A stretch of 56,127 nt of DNA from an uncultured Nesterenkonia sp. (GTDB lineage Bacteria > Actinomycetota > Actinomycetes > Actinomycetales > Micrococcaceae): NCBI GenBank assembly GCA_946222885.1, contig CAMIAK010000014.1, positions 1 to 56,127 of the forward strand. The letters run 5' to 3'. Below, one piece after another: positions 1 through 9,742 of the stretch (the stretch's first letter is position 1; every line of letters begins with the position of its first letter). A model generated the notes under the pieces. The model searched no databases and was not told where the DNA came from. It saw only the letters and a program-made list of their open reading frames with translations. The translations under genes and the position numbers were made by a program.

Positions 1-2
1 TG

Positions 3-70
3 ACTCCATGATCCTTTCCAAGCAATGGAGTCTCCAACAAACCCAGGGCGCTTCACATAGCTCCTATGTG
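3..70. repeat. Two short inverted repeats at the left edge
   Basis: ACTCCAT (3-9) is mirrored by ATGGAGT (25-31), and CACATAG (54-60) by CTATGTG (64-70) with a 3-nt loop. Both are perfect 7-bp arms. They precede a small ribbon-helix-helix gene and could be a terminator of a gene lying left of the window, an operator, or a recombination-site remnant. No tRNA or integrase is visible. The pairing is seen directly; the role is unknown. Confidence 0.3.
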
Positions 71-99
71 GGTTCGCTGGCTCTGGCCGGCCCGTCAGC

Positions 100-228
100 G
101 TGGGCGCCGATGCCCACCCGCTGACCATCCGGCTGGACACTGAGCGCCGGGCGAAGCTCGCCGAGATCGCAGAGGAGCGGCGCACCACGGTCTCTCAGCT
201 GGTGCGGGGGCTCATCGACGATCTGTGA
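100..228 (+). CDS. Small ribbon-helix-helix (CopG/Arc-like) protein, putative antitoxin
   Basis: This is a 42-residue frame from a GTG at 100 to the TGA at 226-228. The sequence LTIRLDTERRAKLAEIAEER followed by TTVSQLVRGLIDDL has the beta-strand/helix/helix pattern of ribbon-helix-helix DNA-binding antitoxins. In that family the first strand (LTIRLD) enters the major groove and the helices dimerise. An in-frame TAG at 58-60 limits the upstream extent. No clear ribosome binding site precedes the GTG, so the protein may be slightly different in length or a remnant. It lies just upstream of a complete Phd/VapC pair and has no toxin of its own in the window. It may be an orphan antitoxin or an extra regulator of the neighbouring pair. 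Confidence 0.5.
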   Translation: MGADAHPLTIRLDTERRAKLAEIAEERRTTVSQLVRGLIDDL

Positions 229-244
229 CACCCCCTTGTGTCAC
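225..244 (+). terminator. Hairpin at the stop codon of the ribbon-helix-helix gene
   Basis: GTGACAC (225-231) and GTGTCAC (238-244) are perfect 7-bp arms around a 6-nt loop and overlap the TGA stop. No T-tract follows. It is probably a terminator isolating the small gene from the toxin-antitoxin operon, although an operator is also possible. Confidence 0.4.
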
Positions 245-307
245 GCTGGGCCGCGAATTCGCAGCATGATGCGGGAAGGGTTGTGTGGGCCGCCCCCACG
301 ACCTAGC

Positions 308-323
308 GTATATACGTATATAC
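308..323. promoter_or_regulatory. Perfect 16-bp palindromic operator of the toxin-antitoxin operon
   Basis: GTATATAC occurs twice in tandem. Because GTATATAC is its own reverse complement, the 16 bp form a perfect palindrome. It ends 17 bp before the antitoxin ATG, just before a GGAGGTGG ribosome binding site, and its AT-rich core would overlap the -10 region. In Phd/VapB systems the antitoxin-toxin complex binds such palindromes to autoregulate the operon. The role here is inferred. Confidence 0.65.
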
Positions 324-340
324 ATCTGGAGGTGGTTTCG

Positions 341-625
341 ATGACAGTCCTGCCTGCTCCGCGTCGTCCGGTGCAAGAGATCGGTTCCCGGGAGTTCAAT
401 CAGAAGACCCATGAGGCCAAGCGCGCCGCTGATGAAGGCCCCCTTCTCATCACGGACCGCGGCCGGCCCGCCTATGTGCTGCTCACATATGCCGAGTATG
501 AGAGTCTCGGCGGCTCAGCGGAGCCGAAAAGCCTCGCAGACGCCTTGGTGATGGAGGAGGACATCGAGCTGGAGCTGCCAGAGCGGGAGGATTGGTTCGG
601 TGCTCGTGAGGTGGACCTCGAATGA
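341..625 (+). CDS. Antitoxin, Phd/YefM family
   Basis: This 94-residue protein is the antitoxin partner of the PIN-domain toxin encoded next. The N-terminal segment (VQEIGSREFNQKTHEAKRAA, then PLLITDRGRPAYVLLTYAEY, residues about 11-52) is the Phd/YefM DNA-binding fold, including the characteristic 'ITDRGRPAYVLL' strand. The acidic C-terminal part (about 65-94: MEEDIELELPERE) is the sort of disordered tail that wraps the toxin. The start is ATG 341, nine bases after GGAGGTGG at 328-335; an upstream in-frame ATG at 236 would run through the operator and is rejected. The stop overlaps the toxin start by 4 bp, so the pair is translationally coupled. Autoregulation through the palindrome at 308-323 is likely. 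Confidence 0.85.
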   Translation: MTVLPAPRRPVQEIGSREFNQKTHEAKRAADEGPLLITDRGRPAYVLLTYAEYESLGGSAEPKSLADALVMEEDIELELPEREDWFGAREVDLE

Positions 626-1038
626 TGCTCCTGGACACCAATGTGGTCTCAGAACTCCGGAAGGCCACTGAGCGGCAGGATGCCGCCGTCCGCAGGTGGG
701 CGGGAGAGGTGCCCCCGGAGGGGTGGTACATCAGTGCGGTGACTCTGATGGAGCTGGAGCGTGGGGTCCGGCTGCTTGAACAGAGAGATCCCCGGCAGGG
801 AGCGAGGCTGCGGGCATGGCTGGAAAGTACGTTGTTGACGAACTTCCGGAGGAAGATCTTTCCCATCGATGACAAAGTCGCCCGGCAAGCCGCACGCCTG
901 GCAGCGCAGCGACCTCGCCAGACTCCGGATGCGATGATCGCCGCCACTGCGCTCGTCCACGGCCTCACGGTCATCACGCGCAACATCGGCGACTTCGAAG
1001 ACACCGGGGTGTCCCTGCTCAACCCCTGGGAATTCTGA
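622..1038 (+). CDS. vapC: VapC/FitB-type PIN-domain ribonuclease toxin
   Basis: A 138-residue single PIN domain. The first acidic residue is in LDTNVVSEL (about residue 5), the second in the 'ISAVTLMELERGV' helix (Glu about 48-50), and further acids in 'TPDAMIAATALVHGLTVITRN' (Asp about 104) and 'NIGDFED' (Asp about 122). These are the four conserved acids that bind Mg2+/Mn2+ in VapC-type RNases, which cut tRNA or rRNA and stop growth when the antitoxin is degraded. The start ATG overlaps the antitoxin stop (ATGA), and a second ATG follows directly at 625. The length is normal for the family. It converges on the SCP-like gene with only 6 bp between the stops. Confidence 0.88.
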   Translation: MMLLDTNVVSELRKATERQDAAVRRWAGEVPPEGWYISAVTLMELERGVRLLEQRDPRQGARLRAWLESTLLTNFRRKIFPIDDKVARQAARLAAQRPRQTPDAMIAATALVHGLTVITRNIGDFEDTGVSLLNPWEF

Positions 1039-1044
1039 GGCTCA

Positions 1045-1413
1045 TCACCTCAGCGGCAGGACCTCGCTGAGGTCGGCGCGGATGCCGGAGGCTGAGATCG
1101 CCCCGGCCTGCTTCGCTTCCTCCCAGGTCAGCCGGCCGGTGGCCAGGCCCACCCAGGTCTCCGCGGAGAGCTCGACCACATTCGGCGGAGTCCCACGCGT
1201 ATGGGTCGGACCTTCGATGCACTGGGTCACTCCGAACGGCGGCACCCGCACCTCCACCGAGTTTCCGGGTGCGCGCTCGGCCAGCTCCTCCAGCAGGAAC
1301 CTCACTGCCGTCGCCGTCGTCCTGCGGTCCGGCCGCTCGTCCGCGTCCTGAGCAGCCGCCCAGGCCTCCAGCGCTGCACGTCCGTCCGCCGCGCTGATCC
1401 TTCTACGCGCCAT
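1045..1413 (-). CDS. Sterol carrier family protein (bacterial SCP ortholog, SCP_3)
   Basis: A 122-residue cytosolic protein. The segments NSVEVRVPPFGVTQCIEGPT, HTRGTPPNVVELSAETWVGL and the C-terminal WEEAKQAGAISASGIRADLS match the small actinobacterial SCP-like family, which has the SCP2 lipid-binding fold but no established ligand. The start chosen is ATG 1413, preceded by AGGAGGG on the minus strand; the longer frame to 1488 runs back into the asparaginase gene and is rejected. It lies 13 bp downstream of the asparaginase gene in the same direction, so the two are probably cotranscribed. My recollection is that this family often sits next to purine genes in related actinobacteria, as it does here. 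Confidence 0.8.
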   Translation of the reverse strand: MARRRISAADGRAALEAWAAAQDADERPDRRTTATAVRFLLEELAERAPGNSVEVRVPPFGVTQCIEGPTHTRGTPPNVVELSAETWVGLATGRLTWEEAKQAGAISASGIRADLSEVLPLR

Positions 1414-1426
1414 CAGAGCCCTCCTC

Positions 1427-2440
1427 TCACAGGTGGGAGAGCAGCTCGGGGGACAGCCGGATGCTGCCGACCTGCTCGCCGTCGGCACCCCCGGTGATGG
1501 GCTTGACGACCTTCTTCAGCACCGGTCCGAGCGCATCCACCTCCACCACGCCCTGTCCGGCCAGCAGGCTCAGCGCCACCAGGTTCGTGGCGCGCTGGCT
1601 GCCGTCCAGGACCTTGACCGCCGCCGTCGTGCCGTCCGGCGCGGCCACCACGAGCACGCCCTCGGCACCCAGCTTGGCCAGCAGCCCCAGATCTTCCATG
1701 ACCACCGTGTTGGCCTCATTGCGGCCGTGGACCGCCCACGGGTAGTCCAGCATCGCCTGGTTCACCGTGAAGGCGTGCACCTCGGCGTCGCGCCGGGAGG
1801 TGGCCGAGGCGATCTTCCCGAATCCGCGGGCCAGCCCGGTCAGCGAGACCGAGGGCGCCGGGGCGCCGCAGCCGTCGACGCCGACCACGCCCGGTGTCTC
1901 CCCGCAGTACTCCTCGATGACCTCCAGCGCCGACTGCTGCAGCGGGTGGTCCGGCTTGGCATAGGTCGCCAGCCGCCAGCCCTGGGTGCGGGCCGCGGCC
2001 AGGAACGCCACATGCTTGCCCGAGCAGTTGAACGCCAGCGGGGTCTTCTCCTTGCCGGCCTCGATGTGCACCTTCAGGTCCAGGTCCCGCATGGGAAGCG
2101 CCGCGGGGCACTTCATGTCGCTCTCCGAGAGCCCCTCCTCGGCCAGCACCTGCGCGGCCAGCTCCTGATGCTTCCGGGAGCCCACGTGGGAGCCGCAGGC
2201 CAGCGCCACGGCCTCCGGGGAGATCAGCGCACCGGCCCGCAGCGAGGCGATCGCCTGGAAGGGCTTCAGGGTGGAACGGGGGAAGATCGGCTTCTGCGGG
2301 GCGCCCACCGACTGCAGCACCTCCCCGCCGGGCCCGACGACGACGGCGGAGCCGATGTGCCGGGACTCCACCGCCCCGGCCCGGGTCACCAGGGCGAGCT
2401 CGGCGGATTCTGCGACGGTGGCGGTGTCTGCGGTGCTCAT
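1427..2440 (-). CDS. Asparaginase (L-asparaginase II family)
   Basis: A 337-residue enzyme predicted to hydrolyse L-asparagine to aspartate and ammonia. The N-terminal 'VTRAGAVESRHIGSAVVV', the Ser-x-x-Lys motif in 'FPRSTLKPFQA', 'ACGSHVGSRKHQE' and 'FNCSGKHVAFLAA' identify the PF06089 family, which is unrelated in fold to E. coli AnsB. In the Rhizobium etli relative the Ser-Lys pair is catalytic; that assignment is by homology. There is no signal peptide, so it is cytosolic. The start is ATG 2440 (MSTADTA); the longer frame to 2644 overlaps the divergent purD gene and is rejected. It is divergent from purDC across an 83-bp region that holds a tandem 17-bp repeat, and is probably cotranscribed with the SCP-like gene. 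Confidence 0.85.
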   Translation of the reverse strand: MSTADTATVAESAELALVTRAGAVESRHIGSAVVVGPGGEVLQSVGAPQKPIFPRSTLKPFQAIASLRAGALISPEAVALACGSHVGSRKHQELAAQVLAEEGLSESDMKCPAALPMRDLDLKVHIEAGKEKTPLAFNCSGKHVAFLAAARTQGWRLATYAKPDHPLQQSALEVIEEYCGETPGVVGVDGCGAPAPSVSLTGLARGFGKIASATSRRDAEVHAFTVNQAMLDYPWAVHGRNEANTVVMEDLGLLAKLGAEGVLVVAAPDGTTAAVKVLDGSQRATNLVALSLLAGQGVVEVDALGPVLKKVVKPITGGADGEQVGSIRLSPELLSHL

Positions 2441-2475
2441 GGGCTCCAGTCTAGGACCGCATGTCCGCCTGCTCT

Positions 2476-2517
2476 GTCCTCGCCGGACGGTAATTTCCCT
2501 GTCCTCACCGGACGGTA
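2476..2517. repeat. Tandem 17-bp direct repeat in the asparaginase/purDC divergent promoter region
   Basis: GTCCTCGCCGGACGGTA (2476-2492) is repeated as GTCCTCACCGGACGGTA (2501-2517), with one mismatch and a 25-bp period. The second copy ends 6 bp before the purDC start. Two same-facing copies about 2.4 helical turns apart in a divergent promoter resemble a regulator binding array, but a simple local duplication is also possible. Confidence 0.55.
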
Positions 2518-2523
2518 GGCTGT

Positions 2524-4809
<2,286 letters not shown>

Positions 4810-4816
4810 AGTCCTG

Positions 4817-4898
4817 CCTGCTGGATTCGAGCGGGGTTCTGGCCCTTATAGCGCCGAAAATCGTTTCAAAAGGGCCAAAACCCCGCTCGAATCGCAGG
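4817..4898. repeat. Convergent-junction inverted repeat, copy A
   Basis: The left arm GATTCGAGCGGGGTT..GGCCCTT (4824-4847) pairs with the right arm AAGGGCC..AACCCCGCTCGAATC (4870-4893), with one mismatch pair (C/A) in 24 positions. An outer CCTGC/GCAGG pair (4817-4821, 4894-4898) extends the stem past a 2-nt bulge. The 22-nt loop holds a small GAAA/TTTC inner pair. It fills the 107-bp gap between the converging purDC and channel genes. It probably acts as a bidirectional terminator or structural element; four related copies occur in this window. Confidence 0.85.
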
Positions 4899-4916
4899 TG
4901 TTGAGTGTTGAGCGGG

Positions 4917-5789
4917 TCAGCGGTGCCGGAGGGTCTCGCTGAGCTCGGCGACCTCCGTCCGCAGCGCGCGGAGCTCCTGGTACAGGACTTCATTATCGCG
5001 CGGGGGCTCGGTGTCCTCGGTCTCAGCCTTCGCCGCCGCGGAGAGCTCCTCGGGCGAGGCGTCGTCGCCCACCTTCGCGCTGGGCATGTCATGGAGGGTG
5101 TTCATCGCGTCCACGATCACCGCGATGATCAGGTTCAGCGCGGTGAAGGCGGCGATGATGATGAACGGCACGAAGAAGGCCCAGGCCCAGGAATGCTCCT
5201 CCATGGCGGGCCGGACGATGGCCTCCCAGCTGGAGAGCGTGGCGATCTGGAACAGGCTGAACAGGGAGGAGCCCATGTTTCCGAAATACTCGGGCATGGT
5301 GTCGCGGAAGAACGTGGTCGCCATGACCGCGGACACGTAGAAGATCAGGCCCAGCAGGGCACCGGTGGAGAGGATCCCCGGCACGGCGGCCAGCAGGGCT
5401 GTCACCACCTTCCGCAGCTGCGGCAGCTGGGAGATCAGCCGCAGCACACGCAGCACGCGCAGGGCACGCAGCACCTCGAGGCCGGCTCCGGCCGGGACCA
5501 GCGCGACGCCGACCACCAGGAAGTCGAAGACGTTCCACGGGTCGCGGAAGAAGCGCCAGCCGAAGGCGGTCAGCTTCAGCGCGATCTCCACCACGAAGAT
5601 CGCCAGGCACAGGGTGTCCACGGTGATCAGCACTGCGCCGAAGGAGTCCATGAGGGCGGGCGAGGTCTCCATGCCCAGCACCACGGCGTTGAGCAGGATC
5701 ACCGCGATGATGAAGCGCTGCACCCCGGAGGACTCCACCCAGGACCCCAGGCGCGCGCGGAAGGACTCGGAAGAAGCAGTTTCAGGCAT
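4917..5789 (-). CDS. Voltage-gated cation channel, bacterial NaV-like, with an altered selectivity filter
   Basis: A 290-residue single-domain six-helix channel subunit that would work as a tetramer. S1-S3 span about residues 24-100. S4 (about 104-120) carries arginines at 108, 111, 114 and 117, every third position, the classic voltage sensor. S5 is about 136-160, the pore loop about 175-195 and S6 about 203-230. A C-terminal tail with a likely coiled coil (about 266-288) matches the NaChBac tetramerisation helix. The filter reads TLSSWE (184-189) instead of the usual TLESW- or TLEGW-type: the filter glutamate is Ser186 and a glutamate appears at 189. Ion selectivity is therefore uncertain. 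The start is ATG 5789; a GTG lies one codon upstream. Confidence 0.85.
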   Translation of the reverse strand: MPETASSESFRARLGSWVESSGVQRFIIAVILLNAVVLGMETSPALMDSFGAVLITVDTLCLAIFVVEIALKLTAFGWRFFRDPWNVFDFLVVGVALVPAGAGLEVLRALRVLRVLRLISQLPQLRKVVTALLAAVPGILSTGALLGLIFYVSAVMATTFFRDTMPEYFGNMGSSLFSLFQIATLSSWEAIVRPAMEEHSWAWAFFVPFIIIAAFTALNLIIAVIVDAMNTLHDMPSAKVGDDASPEELSAAAKAETEDTEPPRDNEVLYQELRALRTEVAELSETLRHR

Positions 5790-5845
5790 CACAGACAGCC
5801 TATCCCCGGACTGAGGTTCCCTTCTCCGGCCGCGATCGAAGCGGC

Positions 5846-5873
5846 GGTCGGATTCATGACGATGAATCCGACC
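5846..5873 (-). terminator. Perfect 12-bp hairpin across the exporter stop codon
   Basis: GGTCGGATTCAT (5846-5857) and ATGAATCCGACC (5862-5873) are perfect complements around a 4-nt loop. The stop codon of the ABC exporter subunit (5854-5856) lies inside the left arm. No T-tract follows on the minus strand. It is probably the terminator of the 12.9-5.85 kb minus-strand genes, separating them from the channel gene. Confidence 0.65.
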
Positions 5874-7797
5874 AGGCCGCGTGCAGGTTCGCGAAGTACC
5901 CGCCGGCGGCGATGAGCTCCTCCGGGCTTCCGTCCTCGACGATGCGCCCCTCGTCCACCACCAGTACGCGGTCGGCGATCGCCACGGTGGAGAGCCGGTG
6001 GGCGATGATCAGAGCGGTCCGCCGCCCCAGAAGCCGCTCCAGCCCCTGCTGGACCAGCTGTTCGCTGGGCAGGTCCAGGGAGGAGGTCGCCTCGTCCAGG
6101 ATCAGCACCGCCGGGTCCGCCAGGAACGCCCGGGCGAAGGAGACCAGCTGCCGCTGTCCGGCCGAGAGCCGCCCGCCGCGGGTGGTCACATCGGTGGAGT
6201 AGCCCTCGGGCAGGGCCTCGATGAACCCATGGGCGCCCACCGCACGGGCCGCCGCTACGATCTCCTCCTCGGAGGCGTCCGGCCGGCCCAGGGCGATGTT
6301 CTCGCGCACCGACCCGGAGAACAGGAAGGCCTCCTGGGTCACCATCGCCACATGACGGTGATGATCCTTCACCGAGAGTTCGCGCAGATCCACGCCGTCC
6401 AGCCGCACCGTCCCGGAGCTGACGTCGTAGAACCGTGCCAGCAGCTTCGCCAGCGTGGACTTTCCTGCACCGGTGCGGCCGACCACGGCCACCGTCTGTC
6501 CGGCGGGAATGTGCAGATCCAGCTCGTGGAGCACCACCGGCCCGGCATCGGCGTCGCCAGTTCCAGCATCCTGCCCAGCTCCGCCGTCGTCGCCGGTCCT
6601 GCCGTCCTGCCCGGACGCGCCCGGAGCGCTGCGCCGCTTGGAGGGGTACCGGAATTCGGCGGCCTCGAACTCGAGCTCCCCGCGGGCCTGCTCCAGCCTC
6701 ACCGGATCCTCGGCCTCGGTGACGCCGGGCCGCTCCTCCAGCAGCCCGGAGACCTTCTCCAGGGCGGCGGTGGCCGACTGCAGCGAGTTGTAGAACATCG
6801 CGATCATGTCCAGCGGCTGGAAGGCGCGCTTGGTCGCCAGCACCAGGGCCACCAGGACCCCGACGCCGAGCTCGCCCTCCAGCACGCGGAACCCGCCCCA
6901 GAGGAGCACGGCGGTCACCGTGAGATTGCCGATCAGCACCAGGGTGGGCTGCATGACCCCGAAGAGTCCGATGGAACGCACCATGTCATCCCGGTAGACC
7001 TTCGCGAGCCGGTGGTACTGCCGGGAGCGGGCGCCCTCGCGGCGGAAGGCCTGCACGGCCCGGATCCCGGTCATGGTCTCCACGAAGTGCACGATCATCC
7101 GGGCCGAGGAGATGCGCGTGCGCCGGTAGGCGACCTCCGAGTTCCGCTGGTACCAGCGGGCCAGCAGGGTGATCGGCACCAGCGCGGCCACCAGCAGCAG
7201 CCCGGAGCGCCAGTCCATCAGCCAGATGCTCGCCGCGGTGAAGGTCATGAACACCAGACCCTGGGCCAGCGAGTTCACCCCGCCGTCGAGCAGCTCGCGC
7301 AGCGACTCCAGGTCCGAGGTCTGCCGGGAGATGACCTTCCCGGAGGTGTAGTCCTCATGGAAGTCCAGGCTCAGCTGCTGGGTCTTGCGGAAGACTTCGC
7401 GGCGCAGCCTGAACAGCATCTGCTGGGAAGCCTCCGCAGTCATCCGCGTATAGAGGAAGATCAGCCCTGCGGCGATGACCGCGCAGGCGATGTAGGCCGC
7501 ACCCGGCAGCCACATCCCGGAGCTCTGACCATCGGTCAGCCGCGGCAGCCCCCAGTCGATGGCGAAGGCGACGATCAGCGGCGTCGCAGCCTGGCAGGCC
7601 TGGGAGACCAGCACAGCCAGGGCGGTCAGCAGCAGCTTCAGCCGCACGCCCTCGGAGAGCCGGACCAGCAGCCTCCAGGAGCGGCGGCGGATGAACCGCT
7701 GCTCCTCCTTGGTCAGCTCGACCTGCTCCTCCCCGGCGGTGCCGCGCAGATGCGCGAAGGGGTCGTCTGCTGCCCGGCGGCTCTGTTCAGCCTCCAT
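5854..7797 (-). CDS. ABC exporter subunit (permease-ATPase half-transporter), catalytic partner
   Basis: A 647-residue half-transporter: a membrane domain of about six helices (residues 50-340), then a nucleotide-binding domain. Walker A is GRTGAGKSTL, the signature is LSAGQ (not LSGGQ), Walker B is VLILDEATSSLD with the catalytic Glu, and the switch His is in IIAHRLST. An unusual Gly/Asp/Ala-rich stretch (GQDGRTGDDGGAGQDAGTG) is inserted early in the ATPase domain. The gene overlaps its upstream partner (start at 9685) by 11 bp, which with the complementary defects in that protein indicates a heterodimeric exporter. In known heterodimers the non-canonical signature pairs with the partner's defective Walker motifs. 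The substrate is unknown; lipids or drugs are typical. Confidence 0.88.
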   Translation of the reverse strand: MEAEQSRRAADDPFAHLRGTAGEEQVELTKEEQRFIRRRSWRLLVRLSEGVRLKLLLTALAVLVSQACQAATPLIVAFAIDWGLPRLTDGQSSGMWLPGAAYIACAVIAAGLIFLYTRMTAEASQQMLFRLRREVFRKTQQLSLDFHEDYTSGKVISRQTSDLESLRELLDGGVNSLAQGLVFMTFTAASIWLMDWRSGLLLVAALVPITLLARWYQRNSEVAYRRTRISSARMIVHFVETMTGIRAVQAFRREGARSRQYHRLAKVYRDDMVRSIGLFGVMQPTLVLIGNLTVTAVLLWGGFRVLEGELGVGVLVALVLATKRAFQPLDMIAMFYNSLQSATAALEKVSGLLEERPGVTEAEDPVRLEQARGELEFEAAEFRYPSKRRSAPGASGQDGRTGDDGGAGQDAGTGDADAGPVVLHELDLHIPAGQTVAVVGRTGAGKSTLAKLLARFYDVSSGTVRLDGVDLRELSVKDHHRHVAMVTQEAFLFSGSVRENIALGRPDASEEEIVAAARAVGAHGFIEALPEGYSTDVTTRGGRLSAGQRQLVSFARAFLADPAVLILDEATSSLDLPSEQLVQQGLERLLGRRTALIIAHRLSTVAIADRVLVVDEGRIVEDGSPEELIAAGGYFANLHAAWSDSSS

Positions 7798-9685
7798 GTT
7801 CAGCCTCCTCCAACAGGGCGTCGACGCCGGTCTGGGCAGCCCCGGTGCTCATGACCCGCCGGTACAGCTCACTGCGCCCCAGCAGCTCGGCATGGGTCCC
7901 GACGGCGGCCACCCGGCCCTCATGCAGCAGGGCCACCCGGTCGGCCAGCACCACAGTGGAGGGCCGGTGGGCGACCAGCAGCGTGGTGGTGCCCTCCAGG
8001 GCCTCGCGCAGCCGGGCGGTCACCCTCTCCTCGGTGCGGACGTCCAGGGCGGAGAGCGGGTCGTCCAGCAGCAGGATGGAAGGCCGGGCGGCGATGGCGC
8101 GGGCCAGGGCCAGGCGCTGCCGCTGGCCGCCGGAGAGGCTCAGCCCCTCCTCGCCGATGCGGGTGTCCACGCCGTCGGGCAGGTCCCGGACGAAGCCGGC
8201 GTCGGCGATGTGCAGCGCCTCCTCCATGACCTGCTCCAGCTCCTCGCGGGAGGCGGCGCGGTCCCGGGGCGGGTGCTGGGGATCGTCGCCGTCGCGCTCA
8301 TGGGCGGTGCCCAGCAGGACGTTGCCGCGCACGGAGGCGGAGAACAGGGTCGGGTCCTCGAAGGCCACCGCGACCCGGGAGCGCAGGTCCGCCAGGTCGA
8401 AGTCGCGCACGTCGGCGCCGTCCACCCGCACGCTGCCGCCGGTGACGTCGTAGAGCCGCGGGACCAGGTTCAGCAGGGTGGAGGTCCCTCCGCCGGTTCC
8501 GGAGACCAGCGCCAGGGTCTCGCCGGGCTCCACGCGCAGGGTGACGCCGTCGAGGAGGTCGCGGCCGCCGGCTGCACCGTGGCCGTCCCCGGCCGGCTCC
8601 CCGGCGTCGTCGGGGTAGCGGAAACGGACGTCCTGGAACTCGATGAGCCCCTGCTCCGGCGGGCTGACCGGCTCCCGGCCCTGACGGGCGGGGGAGAGGA
8701 CCGTGTTCTCGGAGTCCATGACCTCCACGTGGCGGTCGATCGCCGTCTTGGCGGTGAAGGTCATGCCCAGCAGCATGCCGATGCTCTCGATGGGCTGTTT
8801 GAGCACTGCGGCGGTGGCGAAGAACGCCGCCAGCGCGCCGACGCTCACCCCGGTGGTCTCCTCGTGGGCGACCTGCCACAGCCCGATCAGCAGGCACAGC
8901 CCGAGGATCGTCTCCGGCAGCAGCACCATGGAGGCCAGGAACTTCGCCAGCGTGTGCGCTTTGGAGACCTCCAGGCGCCGCAGCTCCTCCGCCTCGGAGG
9001 CGAAGCCGGTCAGGGCGTGCTCGCTGCGGCCGAAGGCCTTCAGCACCCGGATGCCGTGGACGGACTCCTCCACAGAGGTGGCGACCTCCCCCGCCTGATC
9101 CTGGGAGGCGCGGGAGTAGTGGACGAAGCGCTGCCGGAACCGGGGCCCGATCACCAGCACCGGCACGGCGGCGGCCAGGAACACCACAGTCAGCAGCGGG
9201 GAGAGCGTGAGCATCAGGACGAAGCCGACCAGCATCGCCACACAGGAGGTGATGAGCATCAGCGCGCCGAAGGCGAACCAGCGGCGCAGCAGATTCAGGT
9301 CCGCCACGGCCCGGGACTGCAGCTGGCCCGCGCCCCAGGCGGAGTGGAAGGCCGCGGGCAGATCGGTGAGCTTGTCGAAGAGCCGGGTGCGCATCGCGGT
9401 CTCTGCGTCCGAGGAGGGCGGGATCACGAAGAAGCGGCGCATGTAGATCAGCCCGGCCTCCAGCACGCCCAGGAGCAGGATGACCCCTCCGGCGGTCCAG
9501 ACCGCGCGGGACTCGGCGCCCTCGGCCAGCACGGAGTTGACCAGAACCTGCAGCACCTGCGGGATGGTGAGGGCGACGACGGCGGCCCCGATGGCGGAGA
9601 ACAGGCCCAGGGCCCAGCGCAGCCGGCGGCCCTCCAGATAGGGCCCCAGCCGGGCCAGAGTTCTCAGGAGGCCGACACGTTCCAT
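7787..9685 (-). CDS. ABC exporter subunit (permease-ATPase half-transporter), degenerate ATPase partner
   Basis: A 632-residue half-transporter with an N-terminal membrane domain (about residues 15-300) and a C-terminal nucleotide-binding domain. The signature LSLSGGQRQRLALAR is canonical. Walker A reads GTGGGTST, with Thr in place of the phosphate-binding Lys, and Walker B reads LLLDDPLSALD, with Asp for the catalytic Glu. This half therefore contributes a non-hydrolytic site, while its good signature completes the active site with the downstream partner. E-to-D in Walker B is common in heterodimeric exporters; loss of the Walker A Lys is rarer. The gene is first in an operon with the partner (11-bp overlap). 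Confidence 0.88.
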   Translation of the reverse strand: MERVGLLRTLARLGPYLEGRRLRWALGLFSAIGAAVVALTIPQVLQVLVNSVLAEGAESRAVWTAGGVILLLGVLEAGLIYMRRFFVIPPSSDAETAMRTRLFDKLTDLPAAFHSAWGAGQLQSRAVADLNLLRRWFAFGALMLITSCVAMLVGFVLMLTLSPLLTVVFLAAAVPVLVIGPRFRQRFVHYSRASQDQAGEVATSVEESVHGIRVLKAFGRSEHALTGFASEAEELRRLEVSKAHTLAKFLASMVLLPETILGLCLLIGLWQVAHEETTGVSVGALAAFFATAAVLKQPIESIGMLLGMTFTAKTAIDRHVEVMDSENTVLSPARQGREPVSPPEQGLIEFQDVRFRYPDDAGEPAGDGHGAAGGRDLLDGVTLRVEPGETLALVSGTGGGTSTLLNLVPRLYDVTGGSVRVDGADVRDFDLADLRSRVAVAFEDPTLFSASVRGNVLLGTAHERDGDDPQHPPRDRAASREELEQVMEEALHIADAGFVRDLPDGVDTRIGEEGLSLSGGQRQRLALARAIAARPSILLLDDPLSALDVRTEERVTARLREALEGTTTLLVAHRPSTVVLADRVALLHEGRVAAVGTHAELLGRSELYRRVMSTGAAQTGVDALLEEAEHGG

Positions 9686-9742
9686 AGGGCACCTATCCTA
9701 TCGGCGGGACTTCCCAGTCCTGCCCGTGGGCCGAGGCCCGGC

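Noticed and set aside
1..70. tRNA end or phage attachment site at the left edge
   Set aside because: There are two short inverted repeats, but no cloverleaf or CCA end and no integrase nearby.
4905..8453. Long open frames antisense to the channel and ABC exporter genes
   Set aside because: They overlap real genes with clear family motifs, have low-complexity Arg/Gly/Ala-rich translations, and exist because high-GC third positions keep the opposite frames open.
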